Source of the DNA: Hofstenia miamia
Taxonomy: Eukaryota; Xenacoelomorpha; Acoela
DNA length: 64,000 bases
Assembly: GCA_004352715.1 (NCBI GenBank)
Contig: SCFE01000010.1
Location: forward strand, 2,489,196-2,553,195
Reading direction: 5' to 3'
Part shown: positions 33,542 to 44,426 of the stretch, piece after piece
Layout of the letters: the number at the start of each line of letters is the position of its first letter
Position numbering within the stretch: the first letter of the stretch is position 1
Made by a program: the position numbers and the translations under genes
Notes under the pieces: model-generated
Seen by the model: only the letters and a program-made list of their open reading frames with translations
What the model was told of the DNA's origin: nothing
Databases searched by the model: none

Positions 33542-35320
33542 ATGCTTATATTGCCTACAACAGCCACCATCTTGACTTTGTTCAATTTGGTTTTCTGCGC
33601 CATAAACAAAACAACCTACATTTCAAGCAAGCTCAATAGTATTCCTGAGCTCAGCAACTGTGCTCATGCTGAATGGCAAGGAATCCATAACAATAAACCT
33701 ATCATACGTTGTGGAAAGGCCTACTACATGATAGAGACATTTTCTAAATCCGAATTTTATCTTTCTAACTTGGGCTTCACCATTTTGGGCGTCGTACCAA
33801 TGGATCACTATTTAAAGTTAACTCTTGCAATACCAAGCGGCATTGACTTTGTAAATTTGACTGCTACTTCAGTTGACAAAAAATACAAACATTTTCAGAG
33901 CAGATGCAGCGTTACAAATGTTAAAATTGATGCTGTAATTATGATGATTTCCTGTCGCCTTACCTCTTATATATCTACGACGGAAGTTATAATATATGCT
34001 CAGCACTTTGATCAGCGAACTAATTATTACACATGTTTGCATAATGTTCATGCAGCAATGGGCAATGGCCTTCAACTTTCCATTGATAACAATACCCTAC
34101 GAGTTCAATATACTAGCATGAATAGCCATAACCAATCAATATCAATCACCAGTGATAAAGTTGAATCAATGTTTATTCTTCTCAGTAATAAAAGTCTTCA
34201 TGCTGATTACCCATTAACTAATTTCTCTGAAGATCCTTTCTTCATATACTTTCTTCATCGAAAATTCATCTGTAAATATAAACAAGGTACTGGCAAGCTT
34301 TTATCTTATAAACCGGAGAAATTCGTATACAATCCATTTCACGATAAATCTAAAATTCAAATTAAGAAAATTTTAGGCCCTTGTGAACATGTTATAGGTG
34401 TAGGTCGGCTTATGCAAAATATTGACATTGAAGTTCTTTGTTATGAAAACCAACACGTTTTGTCAAGAAACCAAGAAAGCAATTTGACATTAAATATTAT
34501 GGAGTTTCAAGATAAACCGATTTGTACTCATGTTAGTCATTCAGTATATACACATATCGCATGTCTGGATTTAACCAAGCTTAAGTTAGTCACATTTAAT
34601 CGCAATACAACTACTTTGCACTCTCAAAACCAAATCAATGTCACAACTCCAATTCAGCATCCAATTACACTCTTTGCTAAGAATTACAATTCTCCAGAAG
34701 CAATAACCCTGTTTGTAGCTGGAATAACTGCAAACAGTAGTTGTGAAAGCATTCTTATAGAGGGCCCCATTGTAATGGGCTGTAGCTATGCAGAGGCAAA
34801 TTTTAGTGGAATTATTTTAAGAATTTCAATTGATGTTGCCGCATCTTTCAAAAATATCTCCATTAACTTTGTTAATTATGAAAAACCATGTCATTCTTTA
34901 CTTTTTTGGCACTATCATCAAATTCTTTATTGTAATAGAAAACGTTTTTCAAAGTCGTTCAAATTCTACAACAATACTTTAATTGAAGTTAAAAATAAAA
35001 AATTTGTATTTAATCCTAAATTCAGACAATCGTATGCAAAAATTTTATGGGGCTACCTTGATGATGATCAATACATAGATGGACTAGAAACTGTGCGCTA
35101 CCACAACTTTAAGCCTATTGGTTATTTCAGTAGAATTCTATTATCTAAATACAAAAAGGTTCCATCAAGTTTCAGTGGTTCTGGTACACGGTATCCCTGC
35201 ATAACATCCAAGGAAGTTGTTTATGAGTTTGTAGATATCGACTTCAATGGCTTGCATGACATTTTTGTTATTAACAACACACATTACTGCTTAATATTAA
35301 ACAAAAGGCATTATGCTTAA
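33542..35320 (+). CDS. Predicted secreted modular glycoprotein, family unknown
   Basis: The only long intact ORF in the window: 592 codons from the ATG at 33542. An in-frame ATG 18 codons upstream (33488) exists, but the second start places a classic signal peptide (MLILPTTATILTLFNLVFCA) at the very N-terminus. The protein has about 14 N-x-S/T sequons, scattered cysteines and no membrane anchor, so secretion is likely. It contains an internal repeat: FFIYFLHRKFICKYKQ (about residue 233) resembles LLFWHYHQILYCNRKR (about 452), and KFVYNPFHDKSKIQIKKILG (about 259) resembles KFVFNPKFRQSYAKILWG (about 486), an offset of about 220-227 residues. A weaker third unit may start near residue 60 (KPIIRCGKAYYM). 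No intron is evident. I do not recognise the family and propose no function. Confidence 0.75.
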   Translation: MLILPTTATILTLFNLVFCAINKTTYISSKLNSIPELSNCAHAEWQGIHNNKPIIRCGKAYYMIETFSKSEFYLSNLGFTILGVVPMDHYLKLTLAIPSGIDFVNLTATSVDKKYKHFQSRCSVTNVKIDAVIMMISCRLTSYISTTEVIIYAQHFDQRTNYYTCLHNVHAAMGNGLQLSIDNNTLRVQYTSMNSHNQSISITSDKVESMFILLSNKSLHADYPLTNFSEDPFFIYFLHRKFICKYKQGTGKLLSYKPEKFVYNPFHDKSKIQIKKILGPCEHVIGVGRLMQNIDIEVLCYENQHVLSRNQESNLTLNIMEFQDKPICTHVSHSVYTHIACLDLTKLKLVTFNRNTTTLHSQNQINVTTPIQHPITLFAKNYNSPEAITLFVAGITANSSCESILIEGPIVMGCSYAEANFSGIILRISIDVAASFKNISINFVNYEKPCHSLLFWHYHQILYCNRKRFSKSFKFYNNTLIEVKNKKFVFNPKFRQSYAKILWGYLDDDQYIDGLETVRYHNFKPIGYFSRILLSKYKKVPSSFSGSGTRYPCITSKEVVYEFVDIDFNGLHDIFVINNTHYCLILNKRHYA

Positions 35321-36480
35321 TAGATTCTAGTTGAAATTTCAAATATGTTTGTACATTTATATTTATAGAATAGCATTGCCTTTTTTGTTGAAGTGAAGTT
35401 AATCTAACCTTATTTTGGGAACATAAAGCTGAACGATCAAACAGTGATTTTTCATTCCTACTGTTTTGAAAGACATATGAGAATCACTTTGTCTCAAATC
35501 AAGTTTTCAAATCAAGATCACTATAAACTTTTTCATACCGTTACAAAAAGCTTAACTATAGGTTGCATAGTTAAGGTTTCTGTCAAGTATCTATTGAGCT
35601 TTTGTAATCATCTTAACCGGAGACCAAAGGGAACTGTTTGATCATACTACTAATGCTGCTCAATTTTTTACCATTGATTTTAAAAATCTTCAAAACACTG
35701 CGACAACTGTTTATGTCATTTAATATAGTTTTGGTATTTACTGGAATACCCTTTAATAGGGCGTATTCTACAACTATGAAACTAATAATATGAATACTCA
35801 AATCGACTACAGAAATGCCTATCTGATTGCCAGTTTGAGAAACCAAAACCATCAAAAACATTTGAAATTGATATGATGAGGGCTCAGTTTGCAACTAAGG
35901 TTTCTGACTTAGATTCCAATTGCATGAAAACATGTTGTTTGCTTTATTCAAAATCTTGAAAGTATAAAAACCATCACTGGACAAAAAACAAAGAAATTAA
36001 TTAATGAAACTAGAAGTTCTGCAATTTTTAAAAATTTCTCACACTAATCAACTGCCTTGTTAATGTGGCTACATGCATCATGTTACGATTGTGTGTCTTG
36101 TCGTGGTAAGATCTGTAACTATTGTTAGTATACTAATGTCAGAGGATGTAAATAGAAATCTGCAAGCAAATGCTTACATTATAATCAACATCAAACACTT
36201 TTGAATGGTTGTATATTAAGTTTCCAGATCCATGAATCACAAAATATTATTATTACCAGAAATTGCTTCCATTTGATACTAACAATTGTGAGAAATACGT
36301 TGCATACTGCTTTAGATTCTTTGTATATAAATTAATTATTTACTCAGTATTTTTCCTTCAATATTTAGGTTCAGTGTTTTTATTTTGTAGATTTGTAAAT
36401 TCTATGCCTCTATTTTTAATTTCCTTACCAACAAACGACAACAAAGCAATATAATTGCTTATGTATAATAAATGCCTGAT
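35321..36480. other. AT-rich stretch downstream of the secreted-protein gene
   Basis: No further exon recognised. The open frames at 35444-35641 (+) and 35613-35894 (-) have no motif that I can support. Confidence 0.45.
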
Positions 36481-36488
36481 AATGATTT

Positions 36489-37000
36489 CTAATCAACAAT
36501 ATGTATTAGTTCTATAATAATATTGCCCTTGGCATAGGAAGCGATGAACATGGCCTGAGCTGAGCCAGGGTTTGGGTTAGGGTATTTGCAAACAGCATAA
36601 ACAGCTATGGTCCCAATTTTGCTACCTGGAGTGCCATGGCTTGGACCTATTTGAGCATTCTCAACATAAGTAATCATTACACGAAATATTTCTTGGAACG
36701 AAATATTTCTGTCGCGCGATGGCGTACGAAAATTGATTTCGCCTGCTATCTTAATATATAGCACAAAAAATATTTTTAGCAATTGCTCTAAATTGGCCTG
36801 CATTTCTATACCGTCACGAAATCTTTCTGCATCGTGAAGCAATACTCATTGTAGTGCTGTCTTTCTTTATAGGAAATGTTTGCTAGATTGTGGCAATTTG
36901 CATTTTATTCGCCCATATATTTTCTTGAGAAGTCAAAGGTTGGAAAAAGTATTTTTAGCGTTTTCTCTAAATTGTTCTGCATTTTTATGCCGGAAATAGG
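36489..37000 (-). pseudogene. Possible CAP-domain-like exon remnant with partial duplication
   Basis: The minus-strand open frame 36842-36489 ends with SKIGTIAVYAVCKYPNP, then MFIASYAKGNIIIELIHI. This faintly resembles the C-terminal half of CAP/antigen-5 proteins (a K-x-G-C-A block, then a (A)-C-x-Y-x-x-G-N block), but the expected cysteines are replaced. The segment encoding EMQANLEQLLKIFF (about 36757-36815) recurs in diverged form at about 36937-36995 (KMQNNLEKTLKILF), suggesting exon duplication. No complete gene model can be built. This may be a decayed exon or chance. Confidence 0.25.
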
Positions 37001-38078
37001 TCAAAATGACCATTAAACATCCTTTTTTACTTCATTATTCATTCAATAAAAGCACTAACAGATACATATGCGTCCCATTATGTTGATAATCTTATTGAAT
37101 TTGCCGTTTGGAGAAATTATATTTCTATTATATAAATTTCGTATTTGAAACATTAGATGTAAATTTATTTTCAAGGAGAAATGGCTGTTCTAGTGTTAAA
37201 ATATAGTAAAATATAGTTTATTATTTGAGTTAAATGTTTTGTATGGTATTTAATGTTTTTTTTAGTATGGAAACGACTTTAAGTAATTGTGTGTTTTACA
37301 TAATCTTTTTCTTTTTTTAATATTTCCTTTCTCAGTTTTATATAAACATTTATGGCCATAGATTTCCCATTATGTACTACAGATTTATAGACCCAAATCA
37401 CTACCAAGAAAATCTAAAAACACATTATGATGAACATTTTCTATTAAAATTTTCGAATTCCCAAAGTGTTTTTGATATCTTAATTAGAAACGCGTCCTTG
37501 CAATTTTAAATCTATCTATAGTTTTTTTCGAAAACTTAGTTTAATTACATGCAGCACACTTGTAAATTCTTGATTAATCTACGAAATTAATATTTCTATT
37601 CTTCGATACAATTTATCTGCATAGCATTAATTGATTATCCCTTAGCGAAAAATTAAAAGAAAACGTTCTGCAATTCCAAGAATATTGAAATAGTTGTACG
37701 ATCCAAAATCTTTATTTTCCAAGAGCATTTCTAGTATAATTTTAGTAAACTGCATAAAAAGTTCATCAAATTATAATTTGAAATCCATCTCGTGAATTTT
37801 TAACTGCAAGAATCTTTTGCATCTCAAGAAATTTGAGTAATTTTATTGCACACCACCAAACGGAGGAAAAGTGTATTAATTTGTGCAAATATATGTGCAA
37901 TAATTTATATTGCATGTTCAGTACATTTTGTACATCTACACTAAAGTAAAATAGCTTGATTTAGACGTGTACAATTAATAGGCGCAACTTCTTTAACAGA
38001 TCAATATTTCTCAAATTATATTACCCGAAAAAACCCAATCCTTGATTTCATCCTACAATTGTAATATCGCTACCCAGG
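37001..38078. other. AT-rich stretch without recognisable genes
   Basis: Nothing recognised. Confidence 0.5.
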
Positions 38079-39557
38079 TGAAACTAACACTTCATAGCTA
38101 GATAATCTATTTAGAGAATCGATCCAGGGATCAGCGCCAGCTATCACGGGGTAAGTATTATCTACGTTTCCTCTTCTGTCCTTTAATTGTATATTCCACA
38201 CTGCATTAACAGATGTTCCAATAACAATTAGTAAGTAGTATTGTTTAGATACATCATCGATTGAAGAGTACTGAAATCTCTGGGCGCACTTGCCCGACGC
38301 CAAGTCACTGAGATCATAACAGGTTCGCCAGAACTGCCAACAACTCCATCCACTTCGTAGTTACAGATTTGATCCATTGTGATTCCAACTCAGCTCAGTC
38401 TCATGAAAACTATGTTTGTTATGTGTGCCCTAATGAGTGAAATAAACTATGAACACAAATCGACTTAGTGCTCACGCTCAATTCATNNNNNNNNNNNNNN
38501 NNNNNNNNNNNNNNNNNNNNNNNNNNNNNNNNNNNNNNNNNNNNNNNNNNNNNNNNNNNNNNNNNNNNNNNNNNNNNNNNNNNNNNNNNNNNNNNNNNNN
38601 NNNNNNNNNNNNNNNNNNNNNNNNNNNNNNNNNNNNNNNNNNNNNNNNNNNNNNNNNNNNNNNNNNNNNNNNNNNNNNNNNNNNNNNNNNNNNNNNNNNN
38701 NNNNNNNNNNNNNNNNNNNNNNNNNNNNNNNNNNNNNNNNNNNNNNNNNNNNNNNNNNNNNNNNNNNNNNNNNNNNNNNNNNNNNNNNNNNNNNNNNNNN
38801 NNNNNNNNNNNNNNNNNNNNNNNNNNNNNNNNNNNNNNNNNNNNNNNNNNNNNNNNNNNNNNNNNNNNNNNNNNNNNNNNNNNNNNNNNNNNNNNNNNNN
38901 NNNNNNNNNNNNNNNNNNNNNNNNNNNNNNNNNNNNNNNNNNNNNNNNNNNNNNNNNNNNNNNNNNNNNNNNNNNNNNNNNNNNNNNNNNNNNNNNNNNN
39001 NNNNNNNNNNNNNNNNNNNNNNNNNNNNNNNNNNNNNNNNNNNNNNNNNNNNNNNNNNNNNNNNNNNNNNNNNNNNNNNNNNNNNNNNNNNNNNNNNNNN
39101 NNNNNNNNNCAACAATCGAGCGCGATACCCATTAATGCTCCTTCACTGCTAGCACTACGATTGTTGCACACAGAAAACCGTTTAGCTGCGCATAAAGTAT
39201 TAATTAATCAAACCGCAATAATCAATGAAAATATAACGAGGTTAATGTTCATCATATTCACAGCTCGTGGTTTTCTATTTATACAAAATTTACTAAAACA
39301 TATTTACCGATTAAATGCTGCTAAACAAGTACCAGTCGCCTTATTTCAATTTTGGTTTTCCCACGGTTTAAATTTCTGCGTACCGCGTGGCTTTGCAGAA
39401 CTGTGTGCAGGCGTATCGTCCACACGTAATTTTGTCAAACCATTTTGGCGACTACTACTTGCCGAAATTAAACTATCAAAATTAATAAATGCATTTTCCA
39501 AGAATTAACATAAATCATCGATAGAGTTTTGAGTGTTCTTTCTTGGATGATGCTACA
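38079..39557 (-). repeat. Diverged solo LTR related to the gypsy element
   Basis: It resembles the LTRs at 14174-15661 and 20593-21888 in several collinear blocks: gggcgcacttgcccgacgcc, aactcagctcagtctcat, gtttgttatgtgtgcc, aaacaagtaccagtcgc, cacacgtaattttgtcaaa, and the right end gatgatgctaca (39546-39557). A 623-N gap (38487-39109) replaces the middle. No gag or pol sequence lies beside it, so it is probably a solo LTR of an older or sister family. The left boundary at 38079 is a guess. Confidence 0.7.
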
Positions 39558-40315
39558 CAATATGACTCAACTAACTAAGAAATCCTGAATTATTAAAAAA
39601 AATAAAAACTGACCCATTCAGCTTAAACTCAGTGGAATCATTTTCTTATGAAATATTACATCTTAATGCGTTTAAAAAAACATATAAATATTACATTGAC
39701 CTTAAACTTACAATAGTACACCCTAAAAAATGTCAGCCATTCTATGCTGCGTTCTAGGCATTCACAAAAATGTTTTTACTTTTTTAAAAAATTTTGTGAT
39801 AAAACTTCATAATTCACACTATGTATCTAGAGAATATTTTTAAAAAAAAACAGCCAATACTAATGTAGGTCATTCCATAGATCACGCCCTTGAAGGATTT
39901 TTAAACACTGCTTTAACGTTTAATGTTATGGTGTCAAAAAAGTCAGCGCCTCTCAAATATATGTCAGTTAAATAGTCCATGTGCTTATTAAGCGTGATAA
40001 ACATTAAGCTGAGTTTGCACATGCTTCCATAAAAAATACAGCTTGTATGTCCATTGCAATAAAAAGTTGCACATTGTACGTCTTTGCGCAGAGAATTAGC
40101 TATGTTATCACATGAAAGTCAAAATGGCATAGTGTATGAGTAGTAGAGACCATGAGGCACTTCATGTTTAAAGACTTGTTTTTTGATACTCGTATTTAAT
40201 ATGAGATGGAATATATCTGTAACGTTAAATTTTATTCCATGCATGCATGTTGCGTTTCAAATATTTTAAATTAGACTGATATCTGCATCGTGCACTTAGG
40301 GCTCATCAATTTATA
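39558..40315. other. AT-rich stretch without recognisable genes
   Basis: Nothing recognised. Confidence 0.5.
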
Positions 40316-40642
40316 CATATATACATATATATATATATATATNNNNNNNNNNNNNNNNNNNNNNNNNNNNNNNNNNNNNNNNNNNNNNNNNNNNNNNNNN
40401 NNNNNNNNNNNNNNNNNNNNNNNNNNNNNNNNNNNNNNNNNNNNNNNNNNNNNNNNNNNNNNNNNNNNNNNNNNNNNNNNNNNNNNNNNNNNNNNNNNNN
40501 NNNNNNNNNNNNNNNNNNNNNNNNNNNNNNNNNNNNNNNNNNNNNNNNNNNNNNNNNNNNNNNNNNNNNNNNNNNNNNNNNNNNNNNNNNNNNNNNNNNN
40601 NNNNNNNNNNNNNNNNNNNNNNNNNNNNNNNNNNNNNNNNNN

Positions 40643-40673
<31 letters not shown>
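40316..40673. repeat. (AT)n microsatellite with 300-N gap
   Basis: AT runs at 40318-40342 and 40643-40673; N at 40343-40642. Confidence 0.95.
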
Positions 40674-40677
<4 letters not shown>

Positions 40678-41077
40678 GTGGCTCTTATTTCTGAAAGTTC
40701 GAAATTTTTTGCTCTCGACCTTTAAAATGGATCCAATACATGAAAAACCCTCTCCGAGAAATTTTGAAATATTTCAATAACTTTTAGAGGTAGTCCACTC
40801 AAGATACAATATAGACCTTCAGCGTCTTATGCACTTGTCTATTATAACACATGTGCTATCGAGTGAGAAAGATTGCTCTGGTTATCAAACGATTGATTGC
40901 TTGTGGTTTATTGTGCTACATAAACACAAACACCTCTTTGTTTATATGGTGTTAATATGTCTGCTTACTACAAACCTAATCCAATTTTTTTCTGCAGGTT
41001 TTTGGCAGTTGTAACTGTGTACAAATAACTGATCTTAAAGTAATTACCATTCCTAGGAAATAAACCAGTAGGACTAT

Positions 41078-42450
41078 TGTAAGACTGTAGCAGAATGTGC
41101 TATGCGTAGCAAAGATAGATACTTTCTTCTGGATTATATTGTCAAAGAATTCTCTGGTGGTAAGTTACCATGAAATCAAAATGCTTTGGGTGTGTTTATG
41201 CGATGTCATATTGAAGATAAAGAGACAATGGGTAAAGCAGCAACCAAAATAATCAGGGATCTTGTTCTTATTTGGACAGGAAAGGCACGAATTCCTGTGA
41301 GGCCTGAGCTTCGTGCAGTAATTCAACTTCAAGCTCTCTATCAGACTTGGAAAGATCTAAAGCGGCTCAGAAATCGACGGACCACAGCTCAGATAAGAAA
41401 GAGAAAATTTTTTTTGGATAACTTGAATAATCTTTTTGATATAGCCCATGCAAATGCTCTACACATGATAGTTATAAAAGAAGACAAAGAATTTCTACTT
41501 GCCCAACGAGAGAAAGGAAGGCGTTGTTGTGGATAAGGCCTTGGCTGCAAAGGAAAAGCGGATTATGCAGAAGAGGAAAGCTGAAAATATATGCGGAAGA
41601 CAAAGGCTGAAGAAGAATACAAAGCATCGACTTCGAAAGACGTTATTCTTGCATCTTCCAGCAGTAGCTGTGAGGATGTAAACAGTACAGATGAAACAGA
41701 ACAACCTCATCCAAAGCGCTGTAGGGCTAGACAGAACATTGTTACACCTTCTCTTGCAGCTGCACTTGATCGTACTCAAGTATCAGATAGAAAAGCTGGA
41801 CCTGACGTTTTGGTTTTCAAGCGCTTTAAAGCTCAGTGGCAGTCAATTGACCTTACACATTTTGAGTCCAGTATCTCTGAAGAGAGTGTCAGGGCAATAA
41901 TCACAAACGACATTCAGCAACAAATCCTGAAGTTTGCAACTGATCAATTGGAGAAGAAACACCCTCGTGATGATTATCTTGGACTTCTAGAACTTGCTAT
42001 ATTATTTTTCGGAGACATTCCACCACGAGGTGTAAAATTTAGGGCCCCATGGACCAGTGCATCATGCACGTTGGATGAGCAAATTGTTGTATGCTTTTAA
42101 AATGTACATTTTTCGGAAACAGTTCAGACTCACGGCGAAAGAAGAAACAAGTCTTAAAGAGCTTTGCATTTTTGAAATTCTGGTTTATATTGAAGCATGG
42201 TTTACTGCTTCAAATGCAGTAGAAGCTCCTCGACGTAACTTGGCTTTAATAAAGTTACTCCTTCAACTTCCCAATCTCCAAAGCTACATCGCAGAAGATG
42301 TCGAAGCATTTCTGGTATTTGTCTGAGAAGCTGGTAGCTGGTAGTTTCTTTGACAATGCTGTTCCTTTAGAAACAAGCAGTGCATGATAGCCAAGTTCCA
42401 AGGAGAGTTCAGGATCTCTGGATTTGGAAGGACGATCGCTTCTTAGAGTA
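41078..42450 (+). pseudogene. Broken, internally deleted gene of a multicopy invertebrate family (probably transposon-encoded)
   Basis: Collinear open segments shift frame several times: 41078-41536, 41499-41681, 41591-42100, 42057-42326, then FFDNAVPLETS to about 42405. Recognisable blocks are NIVTPSLAAALDRTQVSDR, VFKRFKAQW, LEKKHPRDDYLGLLEL, GDIPPRGVKFRAPW, MHHARWMSKLLYAFK, FRLTAKEETSLKELCIF and EAWFTASNAVEAP. From memory these match an uncharacterised protein family present in many copies in insects, cnidarians and other invertebrates. In that family a long central region lies between the A-A-L-D-R block and the F-K-R-F block; here they are only about 25 residues apart, so the centre is deleted. 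A TGA near 41170 adds to the decay. Assignment to a named transposon superfamily would be speculation. Confidence 0.7.
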
Positions 42451-43040
42451 TATATATATATATATAATAACAATGTTATTAATTTTATTTATATTTAGGG
42501 AAACTAAATTATGTTATTTGAAAAAGAAATGCTGTTCCTAAAATATTTCCAATCATATCTCAGTTTGATAATTCTACTTGTCACCTAAAACAGAACAATT
42601 TACAGTTGAATCTGAATATCAAAATGCTATGAATTCCTCGTTTTATGAAGAAGAAAAATTTACGACGATACATAGTCTCATTTCGCAACTAGAGGCACTT
42701 AGCACTAGAACTGCGAGCACACATGAGAATATATCTACACCTGAATTGAAAAATTATTGAATAGAAACAAAATGTCTACTAATAGCAAATTGATTGAGAT
42801 TATTAACATTATTGGAAGTATTTGCTAGTGTTTTTGTTAAATGACTAATGCAGTAAACAAGAAATTCTTGTAGGTCATTTTGACTTAACGTCGCGTTTCT
42901 AGTGTTAAACAATAATTAGACAATCTGTGAAAATTCTTTGATAGGTTACCGCAAGTTTCATCTTCTTCGACTTAGCACAAACGAAAGGAGCAATTTAGTA
43001 ATTATGTGTGGGAATTGATTTTGCGTTTGTTAATTAATGT
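42451..43040. other. AT-rich stretch without recognisable genes
   Basis: A 60-codon frame at 42578-42760 has no recognised motif. Confidence 0.5.
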
Positions 43041-43108
43041 GAACTATTTTATGAAATTGTACAGGCATAAGTATGAACTATTTTATGAAATTGTACAGGC
43101 ATAAGTAT
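43041..43108. repeat. Perfect 34-bp tandem duplication
   Basis: 43041-43074 and 43075-43108 are identical (start gaactattttatgaaatt, end ataagtat). Confidence 0.97.
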
Positions 43109-43248
43109 CTTCACAACCGTGACTTATTCCTTATGTCCACTTTATTTATTCCCAGTTCGAATAAGAATCCTTATTCATAGGCGGCTGGACCACTATGCAG
43201 TGTATGCACATTAGTGATGTGTGTGTAGAAATTTATCTATATGTATAC

Positions 43249-43249
<1 letters not shown>

Positions 43250-43287
<38 letters not shown>

Positions 43288-43464
43288 NNNNNNNNNNNNN
43301 NNNNNNNNNNNNNNNNNNNNNNNNNNNNNNNNNNNNNNNNNNNNNNNNNNNNNNNNNNNNNNNNNNNNNNNNNNNNNNNNNNNNNNNNNNNNNNNNNNNN
43401 NNNNNNNNNNNNNNNNNNNNNNNNNNNNNNNNNNNNNNNNNNNNNNNNNNNNNNNNNNNNNNNN

Positions 43465-43494
<30 letters not shown>
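43250..43494. repeat. (AT)n microsatellite with 177-N gap
   Basis: AT runs at 43254-43287 and 43465-43494; N at 43288-43464. Confidence 0.95.
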
Positions 43495-43499
<5 letters not shown>

Positions 43500-44055
43500 A
43501 TCTCGAGATGAATAAAATTCAAATTATTCCAAAATGAAAAGAATAGCTACCCAAGATTGCAAAAAAATTTAGTTATCACCAAATAAATATTTATAATGCG
43601 TTTAGTTTATTTCGAAACAAAGACTGAGACATTGAAAGCAAAAACCAATCTTATAAAGTATAATTTCTATTACAGTAAAAAAACACGCCGTTGACTCAAA
43701 ATTAGTTAATTTGCGTTTAGTACAAAATCATCAAGAAATATGAAAAACTATGACTACAATTTAGTTGAGAGAAAACATTTTCTTAAAATTGCAGCCTAAG
43801 GTTGGTTTTTATCTTTCAATGGCTCAACTATCAAATGGCGTCTGTGCAGATCTATATTTGTAATTTACATTCATTTTATGTCTACTTAAATAGTCTAAAA
43901 TGCACTAACAAGCGATTATTATTACTATTGGTCCACTGTAATGTAAAGTATCAATTCAACAGACACTTTGCTCAACTGCCTAAATACAGTTGCTTTGACC
44001 AAGCATCCATAATCTTAGACTACTAGCAGAAAACTATTATGGAATAAGTGTGAAG
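43500..44055. other. AT-rich stretch without recognisable genes
   Basis: Nothing recognised. Confidence 0.5.
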
Positions 44056-44058
44056 CTC

Positions 44059-44426
44059 AACCTTAAACTGCCTGGCAATGTTTGAAAATGTTTCATCCTT
44101 GAAAAAAAATATTTCAACGCTTATAGCTAAAACACCAATAATTCCTGCTATGTTCAATTTGAAAGTACCGCGTGATAGAGCAGAGTGTTCTCTTTTTCTT
44201 TCGCTTTATACGTAACCATCTCTGTCTCATTGAGACTTTGCGCACTGCATGATTCAATTGGTTTGAGATATCCTTCCACATATCAAGAAGCAGTGAAAGC
44301 TCTTTTTTGCTTTCATGCGCGCAAAGCTTTTTAAAAACATGAACATTAGATAATATTAGAGAAAATTTCTTGTAAATGAGGAAGAACGTTGTGTCCTAAA
44401 TAATGGATGCTAGGCAGCTTAAGGTT
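44059..44426. mobile_element. MITE with aaccttaaactgcctggc ends, copy A
   Basis: 368 bp with terminal inverted repeats: left aaccttaaactgcctggca, right (reverse complement) aaccttaagctgcctagca, 17 of 19 matching. TTAA lies four bases in from each end. The ends could be read as TTAA target duplications (piggyBac-like) or as part of longer inverted repeats. No ORF. Confidence 0.75.

Noticed and set aside
35613-35894. 93-codon minus frame considered as a chemoreceptor-like or other membrane exon
   Set aside because: Hydrophobic stretch only; none of the conserved residues of known receptor families and no partner exons.
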